Shown: positions 1 to 9,553 of the stretch, piece by piece | Layout: each line of letters opens with the position of its first letter | Numbering within the stretch: the stretch's first letter is position 1 | NCBI GenBank assembly: GCA_947492175.1 | Contig: CANLMQ010000008.1 | Location: forward strand, 136,378-200,377 | Direction: 5' to 3' | DNA length: 64,000 nt | Origin: an uncultured Draconibacterium sp. | GTDB lineage: Bacteria; Bacteroidota; Bacteroidia; Bacteroidales; Prolixibacteraceae | Translations under genes and position numbers: made by a program | Notes under the pieces: generated by a model | What the model saw: only the letters and a program-made list of their open reading frames with translations | Database searches by the model: none | What the model was told of the DNA's origin: nothing

Positions 1-183
1 CATTCCCTTCATTTCGTATGCTACATAAAAACTGCCCGAAACAGTTTGCATTGTTCCCGAATTGGGTGCTTTTGCCTGGTAGGCGTCTACTGTTAACTGA
101 TAACCTTCTTTCCACTCGAGGTTGTTTTGAGCGAGACTAATAAAAGGAACAAATAATATAAAAAGTGCAATGTATTTTATCAT
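1..183 (-). CDS. Secreted protein of unknown function, 3' part missing
   Basis: Only the first 61 codons are in the window; the gene runs off the left edge. The start is the ATG at 183-181 on the minus strand. It is followed by a lysine, a hydrophobic stretch of about 15 residues and a probable signal-peptidase I site after Ser-Leu-Ala at residue 19, so the product is probably exported to the periplasm or cell surface. The visible mature part is hydrophilic and contains the run LEWKEGYQLT. I do not recognise the family. The gene is on the same strand as ligA, with 47 bases between the ligA stop and this start, so it may be co-transcribed downstream of ligA. Confidence 0.6.
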   Translation of the reverse strand, partial: MIKYIALFILFVPFISLAQNNLEWKEGYQLTVDAYQAKAPNSGTMQTVSGSFYVAYEMKGM

Positions 184-230
184 GTCAGAAAAGGTAATTT
201 TAATGTTTTGTGTTTATTTCGTTTTTAAAA

Positions 231-2237
231 TTATTCAAGCATTTCAAGAAAATCGTCTTCCGAAATCATGGGAATTCCAAGTTTGGTAATTTTTTCCAGT
301 TTGCTTGGGCCAATATTACTTCCGGCCAGCATATAACTTGTTTTTTTTGAGATCGATCCCACATTTTTTCCACCGTTTTTTTCGATCATCTTTTTTAATT
401 CATCGCGCGAATGTTTTTCGAAGGTTCCTGATATTATAATATTAAGCCCGGCCAGTTTTTCAGTTTGTTCTTCCAGCTGATCTTCACTAATTGCAAATTG
501 TAATCCTTGTTCCTGTAGTTTTTTTACCAGTTCAAAATGTTCTTCTTTCGAAAACCAATCAACTACGCTTTCTGCAATTCTACCGCCAATTTCATCAATT
601 TCGATGAGTTGTTCTGCTGTTTGTGCCTGGATATTTTCGATCGTATGTAATTTTTTTACCAGTATTTTGGCAACCGTTTCACCAACAAAACGAATTCCCA
701 ACGCAAAAAGTACGCGTTCAAATGGCACTTTTTTGGAGGCATCCAAACCATCCAATATCCGTAACGCCGATTTTTCGGCCATGCGTTCCAGGTTTTCGAG
801 CTCCTCCTTTTTTAATTGATAAAAGTCGGTTATATTTCTTACTAATCCTTCGTTGTAAAGCAGTTCGATGGTTTCCTGCCCAATGCCATCAATATCCATA
901 GCCTTTCGGCTGACAAAGTGTTCCATTTTGCCTTTAATCTGGGGAGGGCAACCATCTTCGTTCGGACAGTAGTGTGCGGCTTCTCCTTCGCGGCGAATCA
1001 ACTCAGATCCACATTCCGGGCAGTTTGTAATAAACGAAACGGATTGAAACATCGGATGGCGTTTTGTAGTATCCACTCCTGTAATTTTGGGAATTATTTC
1101 GCCGCCTTTTTCAACAAAGACGGTATCCTGTAAGTGCAAATCTAGATTTTGAATAATATCGGCATTGTGCAGCGATGCCCGTTTTACAATTGTTCCGGCA
1201 ATTAAAACCGGATCGAGATTGGCAACAGGAGTAACAGCGCCGGTTCTTCCAACCTGGTACGAAACCGATTTTAAAACGGTTGAAGCACTTTCTGCTTTAA
1301 ACTTGTAAGCAATGGCCCAGCGTGGCGATTTGGCGGTATAGCCAAGGTTATCCTGTAGTTTTTTCGAGTTTACTTTTATTACAATTCCATCGGTTGCCAC
1401 CGGCAGGTTGTGGCGTTCTGTGTCCCATTTTTTTATGAATGCAAAAACTTCTTCAAGGTTTTTGCAGAGCTGCGTGGCATCCGAAATTTTGAATCCCCAC
1501 TCGCGTGCCTTTTGCAGGTTCTGGATGTGTCCGTCTTCGGGAAGATTTTCGCCCAATAAATAATATAAATAAGCATCGAGGTTTCGGGCAGCCACAACCG
1601 ACGAGTTTTTCATTTTTAATGTTCCGGCAGCTGTATTCCTTGGATTGGCCAGCAGTGGTTCGCCGGCTTTTTCAAGTTCCTCGTTTAATGCATTAAAAAC
1701 AGTAAAGGGCATTAAAATTTCACCTCGTATTTCAAAACGTTCCGGATAATCATTTCCGCGCAATTTTAACGGAATAGATTTTATGGTTCGCACGTTTGCA
1801 GTAACATCGTCGCCTTTTACACCATCGCCACGGGTTACTGCACGAACCAGTTCTCCGTTTTCGTATGTAAGACTAATTGACGAACCATCAAACTTCAACT
1901 CGCACACGTATTCAAAATCATCTGTTTCAATAATCTTTTTTATGCGCGTATCAAAATCACGAAGCTCGTCTTCGTTGTAGGCATTCGAAAGCGATAGCAT
2001 GGAGTATTGATGTTCCACCTGTTCGAAATCGCTGCTCAGATCGCTACCAACACGTTTGGTCGGCGAGTTCGGATCGTTTATACCATATTCTTTTTCAAAT
2101 TTTTCCAGCTCTTTTAATTTCATGTCAAAATCAAAGTCGCTGATTTCAGGTTGGGTTAAAACGTAGTATTTATAATTGTGTTCAGAAAGTTCTTCTTGTA
2201 GTTCCTTAATTCTCTTTAATGCTTCTTCTTTGTTCAT
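231..2237 (-). CDS. ligA: NAD-dependent DNA ligase LigA
   Basis: Seals nicks in duplex DNA during replication and repair using NAD+ as adenylate donor. In a 668-residue product the adenylation motif ELKFDG places the nucleotidyl-lysine at K115, the same number as in E. coli. An OB-fold region follows, then a four-cysteine zinc finger (CPECG ... CPNEDGC), helix-hairpin-helix repeats and a C-terminal BRCT domain over about the last 75 residues. I start at the ATG at 2237 (MNKEEALKRIKEL) because homologues begin there. The reading frame stays open 23 codons further upstream to 2306, but that stretch is basic and unlike the family. Full length, no sign of damage. Confidence 0.97.
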   Translation of the reverse strand: MNKEEALKRIKELQEELSEHNYKYYVLTQPEISDFDFDMKLKELEKFEKEYGINDPNSPTKRVGSDLSSDFEQVEHQYSMLSLSNAYNEDELRDFDTRIKKIIETDDFEYVCELKFDGSSISLTYENGELVRAVTRGDGVKGDDVTANVRTIKSIPLKLRGNDYPERFEIRGEILMPFTVFNALNEELEKAGEPLLANPRNTAAGTLKMKNSSVVAARNLDAYLYYLLGENLPEDGHIQNLQKAREWGFKISDATQLCKNLEEVFAFIKKWDTERHNLPVATDGIVIKVNSKKLQDNLGYTAKSPRWAIAYKFKAESASTVLKSVSYQVGRTGAVTPVANLDPVLIAGTIVKRASLHNADIIQNLDLHLQDTVFVEKGGEIIPKITGVDTTKRHPMFQSVSFITNCPECGSELIRREGEAAHYCPNEDGCPPQIKGKMEHFVSRKAMDIDGIGQETIELLYNEGLVRNITDFYQLKKEELENLERMAEKSALRILDGLDASKKVPFERVLFALGIRFVGETVAKILVKKLHTIENIQAQTAEQLIEIDEIGGRIAESVVDWFSKEEHFELVKKLQEQGLQFAISEDQLEEQTEKLAGLNIIISGTFEKHSRDELKKMIEKNGGKNVGSISKKTSYMLAGSNIGPSKLEKITKLGIPMISEDDFLEMLE

Positions 2238-2359
2238 ATTTCTTCGTCGAAATGACATTTGTAAACGAGTGTAGGGGCTAAAAATAGTTAAAGATTTTCT
2301 ATTCACTTAAACAATCTAAGGCGGAAATGTCTTTTAGTTTTAAACAAAATAAATTGGTT

Positions 2360-2944
2360 ATGGCATTTACCTTGGAAATTGGTTCGCAAGCAGTTGATTT
2401 TAACTTACCTGCCACCGATAGAAATTCTTATTCGCTTGATAGTTTTAAACAAGCAAAGTTTCTGGTATTATTTTTTACCTGTAATCATTGTCCGTATGTG
2501 ATAAACAGCGATGAGCTGACACGTAAAACGGCTGAAAAGTTTCAAAAGCAGGGAGTAGAATTTGTGGGTATAAATTCGAACAGTAAGAATACCTATGCAG
2601 AAGATGATTTTGCGGGTATGGTTGCACGTATGAAAGCGCATAAATTTCCTTGGAAATATTTGTACGATGAAACGCAGGAAGTAGCTTTGGCTTATGGTGC
2701 CTTGCGAACACCTCATTTTTTTGTTTTTGATGAAAAGCGCCGTTTGGTATATACGGGCCGTGCAGTAGACAGCCCCAAAGAAATTTCAAAAATATCGGTT
2801 TACGATTTAGACCGGACTTTAGATGAATTGATAGCCGGGAAAGAAATTTCCGTTCCGGTTACAAATCCAATTGGCTGCAACGTAAAATGGGAAGGCAAGG
2901 AAAAAAAATGGATGCCACCCGAAGCCTGCGACCTGGTTTGGTAA
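2360..2944 (+). CDS. Thioredoxin-like redoxin (AhpC/TSA-type fold)
   Basis: A 194-residue thioredoxin-fold protein of the AhpC/TSA-redoxin type. The motif FFTCNHCPY gives a CxxC pair at C41 and C44 after a beta strand, where peroxiredoxin-like and thioredoxin-like proteins keep their redox site. A cis-proline region (RTPHFFVFD) lies downstream. There is no signal peptide, so it should act in the cytoplasm, probably as a thiol reductase or peroxidase; the substrate cannot be read. The ATG at 2360 gives the family-like N-terminus MAFTLEIGSQ. An in-frame ATG at 2327 would add 11 residues. It stands alone, divergent from ligA and convergent with the sugar-nucleotide pair. Confidence 0.85.
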   Translation: MAFTLEIGSQAVDFNLPATDRNSYSLDSFKQAKFLVLFFTCNHCPYVINSDELTRKTAEKFQKQGVEFVGINSNSKNTYAEDDFAGMVARMKAHKFPWKYLYDETQEVALAYGALRTPHFFVFDEKRRLVYTGRAVDSPKEISKISVYDLDRTLDELIAGKEISVPVTNPIGCNVKWEGKEKKWMPPEACDLVW

Positions 2945-2969
2945 AGGCAAGCAGGTGAAAAACATGATG

Positions 2970-3920
2970 TTAAATATTTTCTTCTTTTATCAGCTGGTCA
3001 AAATAGTTGATAGTTCTAGTTAGCCCTTCATGTAGTGGAACTATTGGCTCCCAGTTGTCAAGTTTTTCTTTTGCCAGGGTTATATCGGGCTGGCGTTGAA
3101 TAGGGTCGTCTTCGGGAAGCGGAAGGTGGATGATCCTTGATTTTGATCCGGTTATATCGATGATTTTATTAGCCAGTTCGAGCATGGTAAATTCGCCCGG
3201 ATTTCCAATATTAACGGGGCCGGTAAAATCATTCGGGGTTTGCATCATCCGAATCATTCCATCTACCAGATCGCTTACATACTGAAAGCTCCTTGTTTGT
3301 TGCCCATTGCCAAAAATTGTGATATCCTTGCCTTGCAGAGCCTGCATAATAAAGTTGGAAACAACTCTTCCATCGTCCGGCTCCATTTTGGGACCATAGG
3401 TATTAAAAATCCGGATGATTTTTATTTTAACATCATTCTGGTGATGATAATTTACAAACAGAGATTCGGCGCAGCGTTTTCCTTCGTCGTAACACGAGCG
3501 TATTCCAATTGGATTTACTCTTCCCCAATAATCTTCTGTTTGCGGGTGGATATCCGGATCGCCATACACTTCACTAGTGGAAGCCTGAAGTATTTTTGCT
3601 TTAATACGTTTGGCAAGGCCCAGCATATTTATTGCTCCCATTACCGATGTTTTAATGGTTTTAATGGGATTGTACTGGTAATGAATAGGAGAGGCCGGGC
3701 ATGCCAGATTGTAAATTTCGTCTACTTCGATATAAAAAGGTTGAGTAACATCGTGCCGGATTAATTCGAAATAAGGATTTTCGAGTAAATGGATAATCTT
3801 TTTCTTTTTCCCGGTAAAATAATTATCCAAACAAATAACCTCATTCCCCTGATTTAATAGCGTTTCGCAAAGATGCGAACCTACAAATCCGGCTCCGCCT
3901 GTTACTAATATCCTTTTCAT
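2970..3920 (-). CDS. UDP-glucuronate decarboxylase (UDP-xylose synthase)
   Basis: Extended short-chain dehydrogenase, 316 residues, converting UDP-glucuronate to UDP-xylose with bound NAD+. The N-terminal Rossmann motif GGAGFVG (8-14) binds NAD. The catalytic set known from human UXS1-type enzymes is visible as T115, E117 in TSEVYGDP and Y144/K148 in YDEGK. The conserved HPQTEDYWG segment and the RIFNTYGP segment are also typical of this decarboxylase rather than of GalE. The gene lies 11 bases downstream of ugd on the same strand, so the two form an operon whose steps are consecutive: UDP-glucose to UDP-glucuronate to UDP-xylose, a precursor for cell-surface polysaccharide. Confidence 0.94.
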   Translation of the reverse strand: MKRILVTGGAGFVGSHLCETLLNQGNEVICLDNYFTGKKKKIIHLLENPYFELIRHDVTQPFYIEVDEIYNLACPASPIHYQYNPIKTIKTSVMGAINMLGLAKRIKAKILQASTSEVYGDPDIHPQTEDYWGRVNPIGIRSCYDEGKRCAESLFVNYHHQNDVKIKIIRIFNTYGPKMEPDDGRVVSNFIMQALQGKDITIFGNGQQTRSFQYVSDLVDGMIRMMQTPNDFTGPVNIGNPGEFTMLELANKIIDITGSKSRIIHLPLPEDDPIQRQPDITLAKEKLDNWEPIVPLHEGLTRTINYFDQLIKEENI

Positions 3921-3931
3921 AATGGCCGTTT

Positions 3932-5260
3932 TTAATTGTTTTGGATTTTTCGTCCAATGGCATAATAAGTAAACGATTTTTCCGCCATTTCTTCCGGATC
4001 GTAAATGTTTCTACCGTCGAAAATAATATTGTTTTTCAGTAGTTTACTCAACACTCTGAAGTTTGGTAGCCTAAATTCCGACCACTCAGTTACCAAAATT
4101 AGAGCATCGGCGTCAATAGCTGCATCGTATTCATCTTTCGCATATGTAATTTTATCGCCCACAATACGTTTACATTCGTCCATTGCAACCGGGTCGTAAG
4201 CAACAACCGATGCGCCTGCTTCAATTAATTTATCGATAATAACCAGTGACGGTGCTTCACGCATATCATCGGTTTTGGGTTTAAAAGCCAGTCCCCAAAT
4301 GGCAAACTTTTTACCTTTTAAATCGCCCTTAAAGTGTTTGTTTATTTTGTTGAATAGAACCGATTTTTGTCGGTAGTTAACCGATTCAACGGCTTTTAGA
4401 ATATCGAGCGAGTAATTGTTTTCGTCGGCAGTACGAATAAGTGCCTGCACATCTTTTGGAAAACAAGAACCTCCGTAACCGGTTCCCGGATAAATAAATT
4501 TGTTGCCAATACGTGGATCAGATCCAATACCTCTTCTTACCGCATCAACATCGGCTCCAACAATTTCACAAAGATTGGCAATGTCGTTAATAAAACTGAT
4601 TTTGGTGGCAAGCATCGAATTTGCCGCATATTTTGTCATTTCCGACGAGGTAATGTCCATAAACAAAATTGGGTGCCCATTTAAAACGAAAGGTTTGTAC
4701 AACCTGCTCATTACTTTCTGTGCCTTGGGAGATTCGGTTCCAATTACAATTCTGTCGGGTTTTAAAAAATCGGCAACTGCACTTCCTTCTTTTAAAAATT
4801 CGGGATTTGATGCTACATCAAAAGGAATATCTTCGCCTCGCTTTTGTAATTCGTTTTGAATGGCATCTTTTACTTTGGCGGCTGTTCCAACCGGAACTGT
4901 ACTTTTGGTAACAATAACCATGTAGTGGTTGATGTGCCGGCCAATCTCTTTTGCAACACCAAGTACATATTTTAAGTCGGCACTTCCGTCTTCATCGGGA
5001 GGAGTTCCAACGGCAATAAAAACTGCAACAGCTTCTTCAATACTGTCTTTCAGATTAGTAGTAAATTGTAATCTTCCTTTTTCAACGTTTTTTTTGTAAA
5101 TATCCTCAAGTCCCGGTTCATAGATCGGGATTATTCCGTTTTTCAGATTTTCAATTTTCTTTTCGTCAATGTCGACACATGCAACATTTACACCAGTTTC
5201 AGCAAAACATGTTCCCGAAACCAATCCAACATAACCTGTTCCTACTACCGATATTTTCAT
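3932..5260 (-). CDS. ugd: UDP-glucose 6-dehydrogenase
   Basis: Oxidises UDP-glucose to UDP-glucuronate in two NAD+-dependent steps in the cytoplasm. The 442-residue protein has an N-terminal NAD-binding motif GTGYVGL (7-13). The NPEFLKEG stretch lies at 152-159, and the catalytic cysteine is C266 in GTGYGGSCFPKD. The C-terminal UDP-binding domain carries FKPKTDDMREAPS. Length is typical. It is the first gene of a two-gene operon with the UDP-xylose synthase. Upstream is a 419-base AT-rich region shared with a divergent gene. Confidence 0.97.
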   Translation of the reverse strand: MKISVVGTGYVGLVSGTCFAETGVNVACVDIDEKKIENLKNGIIPIYEPGLEDIYKKNVEKGRLQFTTNLKDSIEEAVAVFIAVGTPPDEDGSADLKYVLGVAKEIGRHINHYMVIVTKSTVPVGTAAKVKDAIQNELQKRGEDIPFDVASNPEFLKEGSAVADFLKPDRIVIGTESPKAQKVMSRLYKPFVLNGHPILFMDITSSEMTKYAANSMLATKISFINDIANLCEIVGADVDAVRRGIGSDPRIGNKFIYPGTGYGGSCFPKDVQALIRTADENNYSLDILKAVESVNYRQKSVLFNKINKHFKGDLKGKKFAIWGLAFKPKTDDMREAPSLVIIDKLIEAGASVVAYDPVAMDECKRIVGDKITYAKDEYDAAIDADALILVTEWSEFRLPNFRVLSKLLKNNIIFDGRNIYDPEEMAEKSFTYYAIGRKIQNN

Positions 5261-5679
5261 TCGTTTATATTGTTAATTTATTGCAACTCATGGAACTCGC
5301 ATAATCATACTCCTGTGTAATAGAAAGACTTTTTATTATGCTCGTTTCATTTTTAAACTTTGTATTTGTAATTACGACCATTGTTCGCATCGACTCAATT
5401 TGGCGATGTAACATTATTTAGTTGTACAAATTAAGTAATTATCTTAAAGTTTTTCATCCTATTAAAATTGTTTTTTTTAAGGTATAGTAGGGAACTCGCA
5501 TGAACTTTACTCATCTTCCATGGGAAAACTAGATTACATACTAGTTTCATAATTATAGGCAACAAAAAACTGTGTAAATTCAACAATATTCTGTCAGGTA
5601 TGTTAGTATGAAAAAGTTTTAAAAATTTGAATCTCGTATAAATATGTTTTTCTAAGTTTGTTTACCTACTGAGATTACC
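5261..5679. other. Divergent intergenic region between ugd and the Cys-rich protein gene
   Basis: AT-rich, no coding potential seen. It should hold the ugd promoter (minus) and that of the 5680 gene (plus). The 11-mer GGAACTCGCAT occurs twice in direct orientation, at 5292-5302 and 5491-5501, about 200 bases apart. No other structure was found. Confidence 0.5.
5653..5660 (+). promoter_or_regulatory. Probable -7 box (TAAGTTTG)
   Basis: Matches the Bacteroidota -7 consensus TAnnTTTG and lies 20 bases before the GTG start at 5680. A TTTG at 5626-5629 could serve as the -33 element, but the 23-base spacing is longer than usual. Confidence 0.4.
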
Positions 5680-6051
5680 GTGAAACAACTATTCTCTGCC
5701 ATATTAATTCTCTCGGTTTTTACTTTTCAGTTTTCTGAATTGTTGGTTTATGTATCGTTTAAACTAAATCAGGATTTTATTGCTAAAAATCTGTGTGTTG
5801 AAAAAGATGTTGAAGGATCGACATGTAAAGGGTGTTGTCAGCTTAAGAAAAAGATAAATGAGCAACAAAAGCAAAAAGAAGAAATGCCGCCTGATCAATC
5901 TGAAAAGCTGGAAATAACTTTTTATGCTGAACAAAGTGGATTGAAATTATGGTTTAATGATGATGGAATTAGATTGATCGTAATTAATACGAAAGGATAT
6001 TTATTTTGTATTTATAACAACGTTTTTCATCCCCCAAATGAAATGATTTGA
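5680..6051 (+). CDS. Small membrane-anchored Cys-rich protein beside copper receptor
   Basis: A 123-residue protein starting with GTG. Residues 4-27 are hydrophobic and act as a signal anchor or signal peptide. Then come FKLNQDFI and a cysteine cluster C39, C49, C52, C53 (CKGCCQLKKK) followed by a charged, Gln/Lys-rich stretch. From memory, similar small proteins with CxGxCQLKK often sit next to copper-type TonB receptors in Bacteroidota; I know of no assigned function. The gene ends 47 bases before the TonB receptor gene on the same strand, so an operon is likely. Metal (copper) binding by the cysteines in the periplasm is inference. Confidence 0.75.
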   Translation: MKQLFSAILILSVFTFQFSELLVYVSFKLNQDFIAKNLCVEKDVEGSTCKGCCQLKKKINEQQKQKEEMPPDQSEKLEITFYAEQSGLKLWFNDDGIRLIVINTKGYLFCIYNNVFHPPNEMI

Positions 6052-6098
6052 TTTTGTACCCTCACTATTCATTATTATAAATATTCAAAAATTTCGAA

Positions 6099-8375
6099 AT
6101 GAGAATAATACGTTTCATTTCTGGAATACGGTTAATTTGTATTGTGCTGTTTGTTAGTATGATATGGGTAAATTCGTATGCACAACAGAAAACAATTCAA
6201 CTAGTTGATAAAAACTCGCAAAAGGCAATAGCCGATGTTTTTTACCGGTACAACAATAAAACCGGATTTACAGATACAAATGGCACTGTTACAATTCAGT
6301 TTGCCAAAGGTTCATCTTTGTTTTTGTCGCATATTCAATATGGCAAAATTCAGGTTAATCCGGCAGAACTGGCAACTGCTCTTGAAAACGGAAAAGTAGA
6401 AATTCAGGAATCGAGTAATCATTTAATGCCGGTTACTTTGGTTCAGGTGCAACATGGAGCCGGCGAAACCAGCCGTATGGATATTTCGGTGCATAACAAA
6501 CTGGCACACGACGCCGGCAATTTACTGGAAGCTGTGCCTGGTATTTCCAGCATTCGTAAAAGTGGGGCCTACGGATTCGATCCTGTTTTGCGGGGCTTTA
6601 AATACGATCAGATTAACATGGTTTTAGATGGTGTTCAAACCGCTTCAGCTGCATGTCCAAATCGTATGGATCCTGCTGCCAGTCAGATTCCGATAAACAT
6701 GATTTCGAGGGCCGAAGTGCTAAAAGGGCCTCATAGTTTGCGTTATGGAAACGCCTTTGGAGGAACCATTAATTTTAAAAGCAGTTCTCCTGATTTTAAA
6801 GAGAATACTACACCACTTGGTCGTTTGGGAACCAGTTACGAAAGCAATGGAAATATTTTCAGAACTGAAGGAGTTGCCGGTGTTGCAAGCCAAAAGATTG
6901 ATTTAAAGTTTTTTGGTTCTTACTCGTTAGGTAAAGATTATACCGATGGTGATGGTCTGGATGTATCAGCCAATTTTAACCGGTTAAACTGGGGAGGAAA
7001 ACTTGGATTTAAGCTCAGTGAGACACAAACATTGGGAGTACTGGTATCTAATAATTTTGCAAAGGATGTTGATTTTCCTGCACTCCCCATGGATTTGCGA
7101 GAAGACAATACCTGGCTAATAAATGCCAGTCACAGAGTACAGTTTTATGATAAAGTACTTTCATCGTGGAATACCAGTGTGTATGGAACAATGGTGAATC
7201 ATTTGATGGATAATTTTGATAAAATTTTGGAGCCCAGGAAAGTGGATGCTGAAACAGATGCTAAAACCAGAAATTATGGCGGCCGAACCGAGTTCCATTT
7301 TCATTTTACAAATAGTTTTATTTACGGAGGAATGGACCATCGTTTTGAATCGGCTGACGGATACCGGACCCGTACCATGTTAATGGGCCCTATGACCGGG
7401 AAAGTGCTAACTGATAATGTTTGGCAAGATGCTGAAGTTAGCAAGACCGGTATTTTTGGAGAATATCACCTGGATAAATCGGGATTTCACCTGGTGGTTT
7501 CGGGGCGGTTAAATTTTAACAGTTCAAAAGCCAATAATCCAGCCGATGGATTTGCCGGGATATACGATGATCTGGAGTCGAGTAACGTACATCCTTCAGT
7601 GAGTTTTGGAGGAACAAAACTTTTTAACAAAACAACTTCGCTGGGTTTGTGGCTGGGACGCTCAACACGCAGTCCGGGCATCTCTGAGCGTTACATAAAT
7701 CAGTTTCCGGTTGGATTAGATCCGTATGAAATGTTGGGAAATCCACAACTTGATCCTGAAATAAATAACCAGGTTGATGTGGTTTTTCAATACCAAACCG
7801 AAAAGACAAATGTTAATGTAAACTTGTTTGCTTCTTTTTTACGTGATTATATTTCTTCGGAAATACGCGAAGATTTGCAGCCGGCAATGGCAACATCGCC
7901 GGGAGTACGGCAGTTTGTGAATATAGACAAAGCATTGATGAGTGGTTTTGAAATAAGCTGGAAACATGAGTTTTCGAGGTATCTGAGCCATGATTTTGAC
8001 GTTGTTTATACCTATGGTGAAAATCAGGAGCTGGAAGAACCTCTTGGAGAAATTCCTCCGTTGGAACTTCATTATCGACTAACCGGAAGTTTTATAAACG
8101 AACAATTACAACCGGAGTTGATGTGGCGGGGCGTGAATAAACAAGATCGGATTGCAAGATCGTATGGCGAAACCAAAACCCCGGGATTTAATGTGGTAGA
8201 TGCAAAAGTTACATGGATTATAAATAAGCAGCTTACTGCGGCAGGTGGTGTACAGAATTTATTCGATGAGGCTTATTACGAACACCTTGCCCGTTCCGTT
8301 CGTAATGTTGAGGCACGACCAATTTATTCTCCCGGACGAAGTTTTTATATGACTTTAACAATTCAATTTTTATAA
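6099..8375 (+). CDS. TonB-dependent outer-membrane receptor, OprC/copper type
   Basis: A 758-residue outer-membrane active transporter. Residues 1-29 are a signal peptide, about 30-110 a carboxypeptidase-D regulatory-like (CarboxypepD_reg) domain, about 125-230 the plug, and the rest a 22-strand barrel ending in an aromatic residue near the C-terminus (TLTIQFL). In the plug the motif AACPNRMDP contains C186 and M190. OprC-family receptors have the matching CxxxM, which in OprC contributes copper ligands. The usual plug phrase AEVLKGPHSLRYG follows. I infer copper, or possibly another soft metal, as substrate. The upstream Cys-rich gene supports a metal role. A terminator lies 10 bases after the stop. 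Confidence 0.9.
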   Translation: MRIIRFISGIRLICIVLFVSMIWVNSYAQQKTIQLVDKNSQKAIADVFYRYNNKTGFTDTNGTVTIQFAKGSSLFLSHIQYGKIQVNPAELATALENGKVEIQESSNHLMPVTLVQVQHGAGETSRMDISVHNKLAHDAGNLLEAVPGISSIRKSGAYGFDPVLRGFKYDQINMVLDGVQTASAACPNRMDPAASQIPINMISRAEVLKGPHSLRYGNAFGGTINFKSSSPDFKENTTPLGRLGTSYESNGNIFRTEGVAGVASQKIDLKFFGSYSLGKDYTDGDGLDVSANFNRLNWGGKLGFKLSETQTLGVLVSNNFAKDVDFPALPMDLREDNTWLINASHRVQFYDKVLSSWNTSVYGTMVNHLMDNFDKILEPRKVDAETDAKTRNYGGRTEFHFHFTNSFIYGGMDHRFESADGYRTRTMLMGPMTGKVLTDNVWQDAEVSKTGIFGEYHLDKSGFHLVVSGRLNFNSSKANNPADGFAGIYDDLESSNVHPSVSFGGTKLFNKTTSLGLWLGRSTRSPGISERYINQFPVGLDPYEMLGNPQLDPEINNQVDVVFQYQTEKTNVNVNLFASFLRDYISSEIREDLQPAMATSPGVRQFVNIDKALMSGFEISWKHEFSRYLSHDFDVVYTYGENQELEEPLGEIPPLELHYRLTGSFINEQLQPELMWRGVNKQDRIARSYGETKTPGFNVVDAKVTWIINKQLTAAGGVQNLFDEAYYEHLARSVRNVEARPIYSPGRSFYMTLTIQFL

Positions 8376-8385
8376 ACATAAGAAT

Positions 8386-8433
8386 AGAAAAAGAGGCCGT
8401 TTGTAAATCTTGTTATAAAAGGGCCTCTTTTTT
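8386..8433 (+). terminator. Rho-independent terminator after the copper-type receptor
   Basis: Stem AAAGAGGCC (8389-8397) pairs with GGCCTCTTT (8422-8430) across a long loop of about 24 bases and is followed by a T run. Confidence 0.7.
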
Positions 8434-8742
8434 ATTAAATGAAAGTTGTGGTTAATGCTTTCTCAAGGTTAAACTCTATATTTACTTTTCCAGGGAGCTT
8501 AAATATTCATTAATCTTTCAGGAAGATTTTATTTAATGTGAACTCAATTCTTGATGCTACTGTTTAGGCGGATTTTATAGTGATCTAATTTTATATCCAT
8601 ATTTTTTGTTGGAATTTTAGAGAAAAAACAAGAACTTGTTAATGGATGTTAAAAAAAGCCCCGTAAATTTAGTTGTGATAATAGTTACTTAACCATAGAT
8701 TTAGATATTCTTATATTTACCTTATAATAAAGCAACACAATT
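8434..8742. other. Intergenic region, no gene seen
   Basis: About 300 AT-rich bases between the receptor terminator and the TauE gene. No ORF of useful size and no clear repeat. The TauE promoter should lie here; I could not place it with confidence. Confidence 0.5.
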
Positions 8743-9543
8743 TTGATTTTTCATTCATCATTTGAAACAATATATCTTTTATTACCCATTATTGGTTTTA
8801 TTATTGGCATGTTTGGTACCATGTTGGGTGGTGGTGGCGGCTTTTTCTTTTTGCCTGTTCTAACACTAATTATTGGAGCACCGCCACATGTTGCAGTTGC
8901 TACATCATTGGCTGCTACACTTCCAATTTGTATAATCGGATCGTTTGGGCACTATCGAAAAGGTAATATTGAGCTAAAAACAGGTGGATTATTTGTTGCT
9001 ACAGGAATTATTGGGGCTTTTATGGGAGCAGGAATTACCGGACTTTTAACAGCAAGACAGTTAAAAGTAAGTTTTGGAATTTATGCTGTATTAATTGCTT
9101 TCAGTATGGCGTATAGTACCTGGAAAAAGAAAAAAGCCGAGCAAAATGGGGAAGGGGCTTCAGGTAACACTTCTTTTAAAAAAATTACTAAAGGTTCTGT
9201 GTTTGGTTTGTCGGCCGGATTAATTGCCGGAACTTTTGGGACCAGCGGAACAGCACCGGTTATTGCAGGGCTTTTTGCCATGCGTTTACCCCTGAAGCTT
9301 GTAATCGGCACATCGTTATTGGTGGTACTAGTTAATACGCTTTTTGCAGTAAGTGCTCATTTCCTGGTAGGACAGATTGATTTAACGCTGGTTTGGTTTT
9401 TAACAGCTGGTTCAGCAATTGGAGCACTGGTTGGTACCCGGGTTTTGGCAAAAGCTAATGTTGATCGATCAGAAAACAATATACGTTATGTTTATGCCTT
9501 GGTAATGGTTGCCATTGGCGTCTTAATGATGATTAATAAATAA
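8743..9543 (+). CDS. TauE/SafE-family membrane transporter (probable anion exporter)
   Basis: A 266-residue integral membrane protein with about eight hydrophobic segments in two related halves. Each half carries the glycine-rich phrase of the TauE/SafE (DUF81) family: FGTMLGGGGGFF near residue 24 and AGTFGTSGTAPV near 160. Family members move sulfite, sulfoacetate or other organosulfur anions across the inner membrane; the substrate here is not readable. The frame has an in-frame stop at 8728-8730 and no ATG before residue 23, so a TTG at 8743 is the likely start. It lies 10 bases upstream of the CdsA-like gene and may be co-transcribed with the lipid cassette, though a functional link is not evident. 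Confidence 0.85.
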   Translation: MIFHSSFETIYLLLPIIGFIIGMFGTMLGGGGGFFFLPVLTLIIGAPPHVAVATSLAATLPICIIGSFGHYRKGNIELKTGGLFVATGIIGAFMGAGITGLLTARQLKVSFGIYAVLIAFSMAYSTWKKKKAEQNGEGASGNTSFKKITKGSVFGLSAGLIAGTFGTSGTAPVIAGLFAMRLPLKLVIGTSLLVVLVNTLFAVSAHFLVGQIDLTLVWFLTAGSAIGALVGTRVLAKANVDRSENNIRYVYALVMVAIGVLMMINK

Positions 9544-9553
9544 AACAAAAAGA

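Noticed and set aside
2238..2306. Longer N-terminus for LigA
   Set aside because: The 23 extra residues are basic and absent from the family; the ATG at 2237 gives the normal start.
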